Part shown: one piece after another, positions 1 to 9,927 of the stretch
How positions within the stretch are numbered: the stretch's first letter is position 1
How the letters are laid out: every line of letters begins with the position of its first letter
Translations under genes and position numbers: made by a program
The notes under the pieces: generated by a model
The model's database searches: none
The model's input: the letters and a program-made list of their open reading frames with translations, nothing else
What the model was told of the DNA's origin: nothing
Assembly (NCBI RefSeq): GCF_032104385.1
Contig: NZ_DAMCHJ010000001.1
Span: 124,001-188,000, forward strand
DNA: 64,000 bases
Direction of reading: 5' to 3'
Source of the DNA: Tissierella sp032104385
GTDB taxonomy: Bacteria; Bacillota; Clostridia; Tissierellales; Tissierellaceae

Positions 1-224
1 ACCACTCTAATTTATCTAAATCTTACGATTTAAATCTCACTAGGTTATTAAACCTTGCAGTGTAACGGCTGCTTCCGTCATAGCTTAAAATCTTCGGCTA
101 TAAAGTTCAGGGTCCATCTTCGGAATAACATTAATCACTGGCTTTCACCTAAATCCAGTTCTCTATAGAATAATCTTAATCCTACTCTTCCCTTCCACAC
201 CTTATTTTTTCTTTCCTTATTTGA
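1..224 (-). promoter_or_regulatory. T-box leader, 3' end cut by window edge
   Basis: Read on the minus strand, this untranslated leader shows the T-box layout. A stem I region contains AGAGAACTGG pairing with GGTGAAAGCCAGT, followed by GAAGATGGACCCTGAAC. A further stem has GACGG and CCGTT arms. The leader runs off the left edge at AGAGTGGT, the first half of the conserved T-box antiterminator motif AGAGTGGTACCGCG. The controlled gene, probably an aminoacyl-tRNA synthetase or amino-acid gene, lies outside the window. The specifier codon is probably in the GAACUUUA stretch (CUU or UUU readings), but I could not fix it. Basis: sequence motifs seen, T-box architecture from established knowledge. 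Confidence 0.8.
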
Positions 225-230
225 TATATT

Positions 231-259
231 ATTATACTCTAACTTAGCTATTTAGTCAA
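231..259 (-). promoter_or_regulatory. Sigma-A promoter for the T-box transcript
   Basis: On the minus strand TTGACT (254-259) and TATAAT (231-236) are separated by exactly 17 bp. Transcription would start near 224 and run leftward through the T-box leader. Confidence 0.75.
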
Positions 260-367
260 CTAAATAATTTATTTAAAAACATTAATTTAGCAGTTTCTTT
301 ATAACCATTGTTATCTAATTATATAAAGATATATTAAATTTAAATCTTGTTTTTAAACTATCTATGT

Positions 368-3346
368 TTATTTAAGCGGCCCATTAACATTTATAGTATA
401 GGATCCTATTCCTGAGTATTTATAAATATAAAGATAATATATACCTGGTGATGAATCATAAGAACCTGTTAATCTCCCACCTGTCGTTGAAGTTGGATAC
501 ATTACATAGTTTGTAAGATCTGGTGCTTTGTAAAGCATCCAGCTAATCCCTAAGCCACTGTCTGGTATCACATTTATATCAACTTCTCCATTGGAAATTA
601 CATCAAAATAGTATACATCTACATTGTCATCACTATCAAACCTTGCCGAAACTGTAAGATCATTCTTTATAGGTCCATTTGCATCATCAAATGTATCGTT
701 TGGTTCAGTTTCAGATGTAATACCATCACTAGGGTCGGTTCCAGATTCATTAATTGTAACCTGTGCTTCATCTGTACTTTTTGCTCCTTTATCATCCGTT
801 ACTGTCAAGGTTGCTATAAATGTACCTGCCGTTGAATACATATGGCTTGGATTTGCTTCAGTACTTGTATTACCATCTCCAAAGTTCCATAAATATGATA
901 CAATTGTTCCATCATTATCTCTAGAACCTACACTGCTAAAGTTTATTGCCGTTCCCTTTGTTCCTTCATATGGACCATTTGCCTTTGCTACTGGTGGATC
1001 GTTTACAGGTGCTGTTCCATCACCTGTAAGTATTCCATGAAATACTACATCAAATTCTGCTTCATTTGATGAGTTTACTTTATAATTTGTAAAGTAACAC
1101 ACAACTGTTTTATACCCACTCCAAGGATATGATGTAAGTGTCTTTAGGGATTCATTCGCCATTAAATCCATGTATTTCCAATCTGCTACACGACCTTGTG
1201 ATGATGTCTTTTTGTATGTTCCACGCAATGTAAATGTATTGAAGAATTGTGATTGTGATTGAGTCATTATAACATCCCTAAGATTTATAACTGAAGTTAT
1301 ATCTGAATATAATGCTTCTAAGTCTTTTCTTGGATGAGTTGCTAAATAATCATCAGCTACAAGAGGAATATAGTAACTATTACTATTGTCTACTAGATAT
1401 TGCATTTGATTCTGATATTCTGTATTTAAACTGGCATTATTACTATACTGACTTATTAAATTATCATATGCCCTTACATTGTTTGTCTTTACAGCATCAT
1501 TTAAACTGTTGAGCATATCCATATTTTTTTCATACATATAATTATAAACAACAAAACTGTAAGTATAAAAAGTAAATCCACTGTTATATGATGAATGTAA
1601 AGTCTTAGCTAAAGAGTATCTCTCTGACTCTCTGCCAATATTAGATACCATGGACTTTCTTGGTACTACACCATCAGTACGAGTAGAACCAGCAAACCAT
1701 TCAGCTCCGCCTTCCTCAAACCAAGTCAATCTATCATTCTGATAAATTTCTGACTCTCCCCACATGCCAGGTACTAAATATCTACCTTGTAAATAATGAG
1801 TAAATTCATGGCGAAATAACTCTTCTAATGTATATATACTATCTTGAGGAGTTCTTTCATAAGTGTAGAAAGATCCCCAACTTTCTATATACATACCACC
1901 ATTATTAGTATCTAGCCCGAACAGATATCTATTCATACCATACTCATCAGGATTATTATAAATATAGCATTTCAATATTTCATCAGTATTATTGGCTTCA
2001 AGGGGAGTATCTTTTCCTACTGCCCTATAAAATTGCGCTCTAACTTCGTGTGAAGCCCAATAAAGTCTTTTAACTTTATCAATTGTAACGTCATTTCCTG
2101 TATATATTATTAATTTTCCATCATCAAAAGTATACGTTCTAGGTAAGTATCTGTTTATTCCATCTTGTTTGATTTTATTAATATCTATTTCCCTGCCATA
2201 ATAATCTAATCCATTATAATTATCTACTATAGATGAAGCGGCTTGGAAATACTGCTCTCCTAAATATGGATATAAACTCATTGCCTCTGTGAGAACTCTA
2301 TTTCCTTCACTTGGATTACTGTGAACTTTTCCTAATGTCCCCATCCAATATAATCCATTATTTATAAGCCATCCATTATCTGAAGTAATATTTCCTAATA
2401 ATGCTATATTTGATACTTGTGCTATATAGTTATCAATTCTACCATACCAAATAGTTCTTGATGGTGTAACACCTTTATAGAGTTCTTCACTAATATCATA
2501 TTCTATACCACCACCTAAATTATAAATAGCTGTTCCTTTTCTATAATCCTTGATATAGGTATCTATGTTTGATTTGAATTGTTGAAATATAGGAATAGTA
2601 CGATTAATTACATCTACATTAGTTGAAGCATTCCACATAAGAAGACCTATGGCAGATACTAACTCGTCTTGCTGTGCTGTTCCCAGTTTGAAGTTAGCAT
2701 TCCTCATAACTGAAACTATTGCTGGCAAACATTTATCATGATAACTTCTATCATTAAGTTCACTTAATTGACTGTTGTAGAAACCTAAATAAAAACCTGC
2801 TCTAATTACTTCGCAAAGTGTAGGTATACCTTTGTTATCAGTGCTCGTATACTGTCTTCCACGAACGTTTACTGCATCAATAAGTGCTTGCATACGACTT
2901 TGATCGGAATAAAATTCATATGCATCTTGGCTATATTGGAATAAATCTGTAATATCACTGTAGTCAATAGTAACTAGCAAATTTACTAAATCAGTATAAT
3001 TTAATGTCTTTAGGTAAGACATTGAATAGGTACTTTGCATTGCAGCAAGTGAACTTTGGTCAGTAGATTCCGGTTGCGGAGGTTCAGGTGGTTTTATTGT
3101 TAATGAATTATCAGTAATTTTTCTTGAAAATATGCTCGTCTCTGTCTTTTCTTTATTATCTATTTTTCCTATAGGTGGTTGATGCGATATTGATGAAACA
3201 GCGGCATTATCATCTATTGCTAAAACCAAACTACTGAAAACATTGCTTAACAGTAAAGTAACAATACATAACAAGCATATAACTTTAGATAATTTATGCC
3301 TGCTTAATAAAACCTTTTTTAGATTTTCACTAATTGTTTTTTTCAT
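368..3346 (-). CDS. colA: Secreted microbial collagenase (peptidase M9A) with PKD and PPC domains
   Basis: A 992-residue secreted zinc collagenase of the clostridial ColG/ColH type. The N-terminus has a basic start and a long hydrophobic segment (about residues 20-43), a signal peptide. The M9 activator and catalytic regions follow, with the zinc motif HEFTH at residues 513-517 and Glu545 in WFEEGGAEW. The 28-residue spacing from the second His to this Glu matches ColG. A PKD domain (about 782-868, with WNFGDG) and a C-terminal PPC/collagen-binding-like domain (about 880-990) complete it. It has one PKD and one PPC, fewer accessory modules than ColG or ColH. The start follows AAAGGAG with good spacing. 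It probably degrades collagen or gelatin outside the cell, feeding peptides to an amino-acid fermenter. Confidence 0.95.
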   Translation of the reverse strand: MKKTISENLKKVLLSRHKLSKVICLLCIVTLLLSNVFSSLVLAIDDNAAVSSISHQPPIGKIDNKEKTETSIFSRKITDNSLTIKPPEPPQPESTDQSSLAAMQSTYSMSYLKTLNYTDLVNLLVTIDYSDITDLFQYSQDAYEFYSDQSRMQALIDAVNVRGRQYTSTDNKGIPTLCEVIRAGFYLGFYNSQLSELNDRSYHDKCLPAIVSVMRNANFKLGTAQQDELVSAIGLLMWNASTNVDVINRTIPIFQQFKSNIDTYIKDYRKGTAIYNLGGGIEYDISEELYKGVTPSRTIWYGRIDNYIAQVSNIALLGNITSDNGWLINNGLYWMGTLGKVHSNPSEGNRVLTEAMSLYPYLGEQYFQAASSIVDNYNGLDYYGREIDINKIKQDGINRYLPRTYTFDDGKLIIYTGNDVTIDKVKRLYWASHEVRAQFYRAVGKDTPLEANNTDEILKCYIYNNPDEYGMNRYLFGLDTNNGGMYIESWGSFYTYERTPQDSIYTLEELFRHEFTHYLQGRYLVPGMWGESEIYQNDRLTWFEEGGAEWFAGSTRTDGVVPRKSMVSNIGRESERYSLAKTLHSSYNSGFTFYTYSFVVYNYMYEKNMDMLNSLNDAVKTNNVRAYDNLISQYSNNASLNTEYQNQMQYLVDNSNSYYIPLVADDYLATHPRKDLEALYSDITSVINLRDVIMTQSQSQFFNTFTLRGTYKKTSSQGRVADWKYMDLMANESLKTLTSYPWSGYKTVVCYFTNYKVNSSNEAEFDVVFHGILTGDGTAPVNDPPVAKANGPYEGTKGTAINFSSVGSRDNDGTIVSYLWNFGDGNTSTEANPSHMYSTAGTFIATLTVTDDKGAKSTDEAQVTINESGTDPSDGITSETEPNDTFDDANGPIKNDLTVSARFDSDDNVDVYYFDVISNGEVDINVIPDSGLGISWMLYKAPDLTNYVMYPTSTTGGRLTGSYDSSPGIYYLYIYKYSGIGSYTINVNGPLK

Positions 3347-3362
3347 AATAGAACTCTCTCCT

Positions 3363-3475
3363 TTAAAATAATTTTATTTTACAAATAATTCTTTATGAAA
3401 ATACAATCTTCACCTCCTTAGAAATAATTTGTATTATGAATAATCCTTGATGAAAATATAATTGTCACCTCCTGG
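3363..3475 (-). repeat. Tandem 55-bp repeat carrying extra Shine-Dalgarno sites in the collagenase leader
   Basis: Upstream of the collagenase start the minus strand carries two imperfect copies of a roughly 55-bp unit. Each begins with AGGAGGTGA (3465-3473 and 3410-3418) followed by a similar A/T-rich stretch, and the second copy runs into the genuine AAAGGAG site. Perfect-consensus ribosome sites without an obvious gene could mark tiny leader peptides. One candidate is a 10-codon frame starting TTG at 3406 and ending TAA at 3374. It may equally be a simple local duplication. Confidence 0.6.
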
Positions 3476-3480
3476 GATAA

Positions 3481-4182
3481 TATAGTTACAGTTCAATTGC
3501 TACACTTTGGTATATTAGGTTATAATCTTAATGTAATAATACGGGGAGATAATATTAAATGATAGAAGTTACAACATATATATTACAACGGGTGCTGGAT
3601 ACTGTTTTCAATAAACCGTGAACCAACCTTTTTCAAAAAGTTATGCACTAAGAATTTAGTGTAAAAGATATAATTTGAGATGGAAAAACCTTGAATTTTA
3701 AAAACCTATCTTACGAAGAATAAATTCTATTACTAATTTAAATATTTTGACACATGTAATATTATTATATTTAGCTATTGTTACAATTTCCCTAAGTCAA
3801 AAGCAATAATCATATTTAATTATTTATCTTGCAATCTTTATGCCATTTTTTCATTTTAATGAAATATAGTAATATCAATAATATTCCTTCATTGAAATTA
3901 AAAAAAGTATTAAATTTAATACTTTTTTTAATTATTTTAATATTAGTACCAAATTTCAGACTAATTTCAAAGTTAAATTTAATCTCTTCTATATATCCAC
4001 CAAACTTTATTAGCCAGTACATATGCTGACATATTCTCTGCTACAATATTATCTGGTGGTACAGTAAAAAATAATAATTCTCATTTTCATGAATAGTTTT
4101 CCATTTATTGTATATGATATTCATATATAAATAAAGAAACATAGTAGGGTTATCTGAATATTATGTATATTGTATCAAAAAT
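3481..4182. other. Gene-poor intergenic stretch with a 36-bp A/T palindrome
   Basis: About 700 bp between the collagenase leader and the promoter of the G5/3D protein. Short open frames on both strands are A/T-rich, lack good ribosome sites and show no family features. The only structure I see is a perfect 36-bp palindrome at 3897-3932 (18-nt arms, seven-A and seven-T runs), which could act as a weak bidirectional terminator. Confidence 0.5.
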
Positions 4183-4211
4183 TTGACAAATAATAAGTTT
4201 TTGATTACAAT
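4183..4211 (+). promoter_or_regulatory. Sigma-A promoter for the G5/3D protein gene
   Basis: TTGACA at 4183-4188 and TACAAT at 4206-4211 with a 17-bp spacer, about 30 bp upstream of the start codon at 4243, which is preceded by AGGAGG. Confidence 0.75.
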
Positions 4212-4242
4212 ACAAGAATAGTTAAATTATAGGAGGTATATT

Positions 4243-5274
4243 ATGGAAAATTTTACAGTCAATAAGACTTGGAAATTTATAGTCTTGACTGCCCTCGCTA
4301 TAGCTGTAACTGTATCTTTAGGGTTTTACTTGTACCAAGGTAGTAGAGTTAATATTACCTTACAGCTGGAAGATGAAGTTAGAGAAGTAGCTTCACATTC
4401 CAAAACAGTGGGAGAATTACTTGAAAAAGAATCCATCCCATTTTATAAAGGCGCCTATATTAATGTAGGCTTAGACAGAGAACTTGAAGACAATATGAAT
4501 ATAATTATAAAGAATCCAAAGTCATACACTATTTTATCAGCAGGATTAGAATTAGATGTAGAGTCAACTTCTAATACTGTAGGTGAAATTCTAGATGACA
4601 ACGGAATTGTATTAGGAGAAAAGGATTTTACCAATCCAAAACAAGACGATACAATTGCAAATGGAACAACGATTGAAATATTTAAAGTTGAGGAGGTGGT
4701 TGAAACCGTTGAAGATATTATTCCTTTTGAAAAAATTGTAAATAAGAGTAATAAAATAGATATAGGAACATCAAAAATTGTTCAAGATGGTAAAAACGGA
4801 CTTAAAAAATCTTATTTCAAAAAGGAATTTATCAATGGCAAACTTTACTCAACTGAGTTTGTAAAAGAAGAAGTAATTACCCAACCAATTTCTGAAATTA
4901 TAGAAAAGGGCACTAAGGATTTAATCGTTACATCCAGAGGTAATACTAGCTACAGAAAAGCTATGACGATGACAGCCACTGCCTATGACTTATCATTTGA
5001 AAGTTGTGGAAAATCACCAGGTGATAGATATTATGGTCTTACTGCCTCAGGTACAAAGGTTAGACCTGGTGTAGTTGCTGTTGACCCTAGGGTAATACCA
5101 TTAGGCACGAAACTTTATGTTCAAAGCCTTGATGGAACTAAAGATTATGGTTTTGCTATAGCAGAAGACACTGGAGGAGCAATTAAAGGAAATAAAATTG
5201 ATTTATTTCTTGAAAGTTCTAGTGCAGTTAATAGATTTGGAAGAAGAAAAGTTAAAGTATATGTATTAAAATAA
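4243..5274 (+). CDS. G5 and 3D domain cell-wall protein (YabE/RpfB-like)
   Basis: A 343-residue envelope protein. An N-terminal membrane anchor (about residues 10-28) is followed by two DUF348 repeats (about 36-80 and 90-140, each with a TVGE-type motif), a G5 domain (about 150-225, containing the EEVITQPI stretch), and a C-terminal 3D domain (about 240-343). The 3D domain shows its key aspartates in VAVDPRVIPLGT, AEDTGG and NKIDLF. The family comprises peptidoglycan-cleaving muralytic enzymes related to actinobacterial Rpf. In Bacilli yabE lies in the same chromosomal neighbourhood as yaaL-rsmI, so its presence here is a loose echo of that order. It has its own promoter and ends in a strong bidirectional terminator. 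Confidence 0.9.
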   Translation: MENFTVNKTWKFIVLTALAIAVTVSLGFYLYQGSRVNITLQLEDEVREVASHSKTVGELLEKESIPFYKGAYINVGLDRELEDNMNIIIKNPKSYTILSAGLELDVESTSNTVGEILDDNGIVLGEKDFTNPKQDDTIANGTTIEIFKVEEVVETVEDIIPFEKIVNKSNKIDIGTSKIVQDGKNGLKKSYFKKEFINGKLYSTEFVKEEVITQPISEIIEKGTKDLIVTSRGNTSYRKAMTMTATAYDLSFESCGKSPGDRYYGLTASGTKVRPGVVAVDPRVIPLGTKLYVQSLDGTKDYGFAIAEDTGGAIKGNKIDLFLESSSAVNRFGRRKVKVYVLK

Positions 5275-5311
5275 AAGCTTAGGCTCCTAATAGGAGCCTA
5301 AGCTTTTATTT
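5269..5311. terminator. Bidirectional intrinsic terminator
   Basis: A perfect inverted repeat with 21-nt arms and one central base (core AGCTTAGGCTCC / GGAGCCTAAGCT), flanked by A and T runs. It lies between convergent genes and serves both. Confidence 0.9.
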
Positions 5312-7911
5312 TAAAATTCTTTCCATTGAGCCTTAAGGATTTTTTTTACAAATATTTTTACTAAGTTGGGGTCAAATTGAGTCCCTGAATTTTTTATAAA
5401 TTCTTCTACTATTTCTTCATCTGATAAAGCCTTTCTATATGCTCTATCACTTGCCATTGCATCATAGGAATCCGCAATGGTTATAATTCTTGATATTAAG
5501 GGAATATATTCCCCCTTTAATCCTTTAGGATAGCCTTTTCCATCATATCTTTCGTGATGATAAAGTACATATTCAGCTATTTGAGACATTTCATTTACTG
5601 TACTAAGTATTCTATATCCAATTTCAGGATGTTTCTTCATCTCATGGTATTCTTCATCAGTAAGGTATCCAGGTTTATCTAAAATAGCTTCATTAATTGC
5701 AATTTTACCTATATCATGTAATAGTCCGGCATTTTCAATTTCCTTTAGTTTTTCTTCTTCCATACCTAAAGCATTGCCCAGTTCTTTAGAAATAATTGCT
5801 ACTCTTTTAGAATGTTCCTCTTCTCTTTTGTTTTTTTCATATAATGTCATCATTATGGTTTCTATGGTCTTGCTTCTCATACTAGGACCTTCAAATAATT
5901 TATTAGCATACATATTATCTTCTGCCTTTTTAAATATATTTGAAATATCAGTATCAAAATTATATTTAGTTCCAACTCCAAATGATACTGATAACTCTAT
6001 ATTAGTTAACTTCTCATCTGAAATATTTTTTTCCTTATTTAGTTTTTTTATTCTCTTTATAATTTCTTCTGCTTCTATTTCATCTGTCTGAGGTAGAATA
6101 ATTAAAAATTCATCTCCACTTATTCTTGCTATAATATCATTTTCTCTACAGCATTCTTTGATTATAAAACTTATTTCTTGAAGCAATCTATCTCCTATTT
6201 TATGACCAAAAGAGTCATTTATTAGTTTAAGTCCATTTACATCTGCCATTACAAGGGTTAAAGGAAGGTTTTCAGGTGTATCTAGTCTTCTTAGTTCTTC
6301 TTCGAAAAATCTTCTATTATATAAGCCTGTTAACTGATCTCTATAAGATAACCTTATTAATTTGTCTTCCATTTTCTTTTTATCCGTTATATTTCTAGTT
6401 ATAGAAACTACTTCATTATCATTAAGTTTTACTATTCTAATCTCATAATTTTGAATGCCCTTTGAAATTTTAAGCTCATATTCGAAGATTCCCATTCTAC
6501 TATTTTTTAATACTTCTTTTATTTTCTTCATTGCAATATCTGTTATTTTAGGTTCAAATATTTCTCCTATTGTTTTACCTAGAAATTCTTCTCTTGCAAG
6601 ATATAATTCCTTATTGTCAGATGATTCTACTTCAATAAATCTTCCTTCACTGTTGATTATAAATAATATATCTGGTAAAACCTCTATTATAGCTTTATTC
6701 TTTTGTAATGCTTTCTTTAATTCCTTTTCAGATTTAATAAGCCTTTCATTTTGATCTCTTATTTCTTCTTCCATGGCTGCTAGTTGTCCATATGAAGCTT
6801 CTAATTCTTCATTTTGAGCCATTATTTCTTCTGTATTTTGTTCAGTTTGTTCAAAAAAATCTTGTGTTTTATTTAATACTAAATTAATGGTCTTTCTCAA
6901 TCCTATGAAGGGATCATTTGTTTTCATTGGTATCCTATATCCAATATTTTCTTCAATATTGATTACACTAATATCCTTGTCCAAATTATTTACAGGGACT
7001 AGAAAATTTACTCTCTGTAAATAAATAAATGAAGTAAATATAATTATAGCTATGACTAAGTCAATTAAAAAAATTCTTAAAGCATTTCTATTTTTACCTT
7101 TAAATTCTTCTAAAGACATGAAATTTCCAATAATCCAATCAGTCCTTTCTACAGGCTGATATGATAAGTATCCTAAAACTCCATCTAACTCTACCTCTAT
7201 TTTCCCACTCTTAGTTTCTTGTAGTTCTTCATGTATATTATCACTTATTGAATTTATATTAATTAATTCAGACTCTAGGTCATATTTATATCTAGGATGG
7301 GCAATTATATTTCCTGCATTATCTATTAAAAAAGAATATCCTAAATCTTTAATTTTAGTATCTTTCACTATTTCCATAATTCCTTCCATACTAATATCAG
7401 AAGCTACAACACCTAATAGTTCTCCATTTTTATTATATATAGGTTTTGATATGGAGACTACTAAATTTCCATCTACGGCATCTACATACGTATTTGAAAA
7501 TGCTAATGCTTTTTCTTCCTTTGCCTTTATATACCACTCTCTTTTTCTTGAATCATAATCATCGGGAGGAATCCAATCATTAGAGATTATAAATTTATTA
7601 TTTGTATCGCCAAAATACATATATTTAATTGCTGGATTATTTTCTACAAGGGCTTTAAAATATTCTACAATTTCATTGTCTGAATAATGCCCTGTAGATA
7701 TAAAGGCTGAAGCTGCAATAGTATATTGACTGTAATATTCTAAATTACTATTTATTTGAGCCCCTAAATGTTCTATAGATTTAGTCATATCCAATTCCTT
7801 ATGATTAGTTATAGCCTTATTTAGATATGTATATTGAATTACTAATCCTATAGCCACAATTAAAGTAAGTATTATACCAAATAAATAAAACTTTTTTTGT
7901 ATGATTCTCAT
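5311..7911 (-). CDS. Membrane-bound c-di-GMP protein: Cache-PAS-GGDEF-HD-GYP
   Basis: About 866 residues. A first membrane helix (about 8-26), an extracellular Cache-type sensor domain (about 35-265), a second helix (about 282-302), a coiled coil (about 360-405), a PAS domain (about 408-515), a GGDEF domain (about 530-685) and a C-terminal HD-GYP domain (about 695-866). The cyclase signature is RISGDEF with a Ser in place of the first Gly, a variant often still active, and an RxxD inhibitory site (REND) lies five residues upstream. HD-GYP shows LLHDIGK, HHERYDGKGYPKG. It could therefore both make and degrade c-di-GMP. I chose the ATG at 7911 because the in-frame GTG nine bases upstream is part of the GAGGTGG ribosome site. 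Confidence 0.9.
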   Translation of the reverse strand: MRIIQKKFYLFGIILTLIVAIGLVIQYTYLNKAITNHKELDMTKSIEHLGAQINSNLEYYSQYTIAASAFISTGHYSDNEIVEYFKALVENNPAIKYMYFGDTNNKFIISNDWIPPDDYDSRKREWYIKAKEEKALAFSNTYVDAVDGNLVVSISKPIYNKNGELLGVVASDISMEGIMEIVKDTKIKDLGYSFLIDNAGNIIAHPRYKYDLESELININSISDNIHEELQETKSGKIEVELDGVLGYLSYQPVERTDWIIGNFMSLEEFKGKNRNALRIFLIDLVIAIIIFTSFIYLQRVNFLVPVNNLDKDISVINIEENIGYRIPMKTNDPFIGLRKTINLVLNKTQDFFEQTEQNTEEIMAQNEELEASYGQLAAMEEEIRDQNERLIKSEKELKKALQKNKAIIEVLPDILFIINSEGRFIEVESSDNKELYLAREEFLGKTIGEIFEPKITDIAMKKIKEVLKNSRMGIFEYELKISKGIQNYEIRIVKLNDNEVVSITRNITDKKKMEDKLIRLSYRDQLTGLYNRRFFEEELRRLDTPENLPLTLVMADVNGLKLINDSFGHKIGDRLLQEISFIIKECCRENDIIARISGDEFLIILPQTDEIEAEEIIKRIKKLNKEKNISDEKLTNIELSVSFGVGTKYNFDTDISNIFKKAEDNMYANKLFEGPSMRSKTIETIMMTLYEKNKREEEHSKRVAIISKELGNALGMEEEKLKEIENAGLLHDIGKIAINEAILDKPGYLTDEEYHEMKKHPEIGYRILSTVNEMSQIAEYVLYHHERYDGKGYPKGLKGEYIPLISRIITIADSYDAMASDRAYRKALSDEEIVEEFIKNSGTQFDPNLVKIFVKKILKAQWKEF

Positions 7912-8037
7912 ATTAGCCACCTCAATATATTAGTATTAAGTAGGAATTTATTTTAATATAATTACTTATACCCAGCATTTACCTATTATCCACTTAAATA
8001 GATAGCTTTTTCTGAATATTACATAAAAATTGCTATA

Positions 8038-8071
8038 AAAAAGATTGCTTGAATTATCAAGCAATCTTTTT
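8038..8071 (-). terminator. Intrinsic terminator after herA
   Basis: A hairpin with 15-nt arms (core GATTGCTTGA / TCAAGCAATC) and a 4-nt loop, ending in a T run on the minus strand, immediately downstream of the herA stop codon. Confidence 0.85.
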
Positions 8072-8075
8072 ATTT

Positions 8076-9914
8076 CTATATTTCTTTATATCTATAACCA
8101 AATATGGTTTCTTCTTTTTTTAAATATCCCTTGTCTACCATTTGCTTTAATCTATCTTCTAAGGATTCTATGGTCATGGTAATATTTGCATCCTTTTCTA
8201 TCTCCATAATCAAATGGATTAAGTCTGTATCATTTATGGGAAATTTTTCAGCTATAATCTTCATGAATTTTTCATCATCTTCTCTTCCCTTGTTCTTCAA
8301 CTCATCAAATGGGTTTTCAGCATGAGGAGTAGAGCTAATAGCCGCTCGAATTCTTGCAAATATTGTTCTTCCCATGGAAGCAGATGAAATAAATACATCT
8401 CCTGTTCTTAAATATGGAAGTCTTCTAGTTTCTTCCATTGTGAGGTCTGTTTCTTCCTTTATAGTCTGTATATCTGATGCCCTAACAGTTCTAAATATAA
8501 ACTTAGTATTTAACTGAGCTGTAATAGTTTCATCTAATAATGTCGGTCTTTGGGTTGCCAAAATTAGAAATGCACCATATTTTCTTCCTTCTTGAGATAT
8601 TTCCTTTAGTATAGATTTAGATGGAGAGTCATATCCCTTTGGTGCAAAGTTGTGAGCTTCGTCTGTAACTACTATAAATGGCGGAAAATATTCAGCATGA
8701 GTCTTTTTATATAGTGCATCCTTATAATCTCTCCTCTTGTGGTATAGATTATTCAGTAAATAGGTACTAAAGACTTGTAAGATTCTAGTATTTCCCTGAA
8801 TTACCATTAGTTTTCCCCGTTGAAGTCCTTCTTCTATTTCACGTATATCCTTAGAAAATACACCTTCATTATCTAACCTCTTTAACCTCCACATTATTCC
8901 TTTTACTGAATTATATGGGCAAGTCTTATCATATTTTAGATAGACTTCTTTTCTTCTCTCCCATGCTTTTTTTTCTTCATCTGAGTCAGCATAGTTAATC
9001 CTATTATCTATTCTATCAATGGAACCTTCTTCTTGAGCATCTGTTAACATCTGCATTCTCGTATAAAAACTATGAAGAGAATCTTTTCTTTTAAATAATA
9101 TATCTACTACATTGTTCATAGCATCAGTGAGATTTGAGGCAGCATCTAGTAAATTTTTTAAATCTTGAGCATTTAAATCTTCAAATTTAACTCCTACATG
9201 ATATCCTACTTGTAAACATTTAAATTTATCTCCAAAACTTACTGTATTTTCTTCTAAATATGGTGCTACTTGACTAAAATCCATCTCAAAATGGGGGTCT
9301 AATACTATGGTAGGTATGTTTTGCTTCATCAATTCCTCTAGCAACACTCTAAGTCCAAAGGATTTACCTGAACCTGATCCGCCAAATACTCCTATATGAG
9401 GATAATGATGCATAGACTTTATATCTAATATATAGGGGATCTCTCTTTGAAGGCATAGTCCCTTTTCTTCAAATGTATATAAAAGATTTTTATACTCATC
9501 ATCCATGCCTATTGCCATATCATCTGTATTTCTAATTACTCCTAATACTAATCCTTCTTCTTTTTTAGTTCTGAGCATTAACTCCTTTACTTCATGAAAT
9601 TCTGGCAATCTAATGTCTGAGCCAGTCTGTACTGGATATAAAGCTTCATTTAAAAGCCTTACCTTTGCTATATAAATGGTTTCTTCATCTATGTTATATC
9701 CTAAAGTCTTTAAGGATTCTAATACAGACGAATCCACAAAATCTCCTGCTATATTTAAAGGAATATATCTATTGAAGGTCTTTGCCTCTACAACTTCCCC
9801 TATTAACTCACCTTGGTAAGAATCTTCTATTATTAAAAACTCATTTATTCTAAAGTTTCTAGTCTTTGAACCTATGAAAACCTCTTGTTGAGTTGTAATC
9901 CCTACTACTTTCAT
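8076..9914 (-). CDS. herA: HerA-type ATPase/DNA translocase (DUF87)
   Basis: A 612-residue HerA/FtsK-superfamily ATPase. An N-terminal HAS-barrel-like region (about 1-100) precedes the P-loop GGSGSGKS at residues 178-185. Walker B is FIVVTDEAHNFAP (about 430), followed by an ATQRP sensor stretch typical of HerA/VirB4-like hexameric motors. It follows nurA by 4 bp on the same strand, so they form an operon. In archaea and some bacteria HerA and NurA form a complex that resects DNA ends. In bacteria HerA is also used in several phage-defence systems with other effectors, but here the partner is a plain NurA nuclease. Start ATG follows GGGTG. Confidence 0.9.
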   Translation of the reverse strand: MKVVGITTQQEVFIGSKTRNFRINEFLIIEDSYQGELIGEVVEAKTFNRYIPLNIAGDFVDSSVLESLKTLGYNIDEETIYIAKVRLLNEALYPVQTGSDIRLPEFHEVKELMLRTKKEEGLVLGVIRNTDDMAIGMDDEYKNLLYTFEEKGLCLQREIPYILDIKSMHHYPHIGVFGGSGSGKSFGLRVLLEELMKQNIPTIVLDPHFEMDFSQVAPYLEENTVSFGDKFKCLQVGYHVGVKFEDLNAQDLKNLLDAASNLTDAMNNVVDILFKRKDSLHSFYTRMQMLTDAQEEGSIDRIDNRINYADSDEEKKAWERRKEVYLKYDKTCPYNSVKGIMWRLKRLDNEGVFSKDIREIEEGLQRGKLMVIQGNTRILQVFSTYLLNNLYHKRRDYKDALYKKTHAEYFPPFIVVTDEAHNFAPKGYDSPSKSILKEISQEGRKYGAFLILATQRPTLLDETITAQLNTKFIFRTVRASDIQTIKEETDLTMEETRRLPYLRTGDVFISSASMGRTIFARIRAAISSTPHAENPFDELKNKGREDDEKFMKIIAEKFPINDTDLIHLIMEIEKDANITMTIESLEDRLKQMVDKGYLKKEETIFGYRYKEI

Positions 9915-9927
9915 CTAATCACCCCGC

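Noticed and set aside
3816..4029. Overlapping open frames on both strands in the 3.5-4.2 kb gap
   Set aside because: A/T-rich, no ribosome sites, mirror-image frames around a palindrome; almost certainly non-coding.
8041..8070. CRISPR-like repeats anywhere in the window
   Set aside because: All hairpins found are single terminators; no spaced direct-repeat array was seen.
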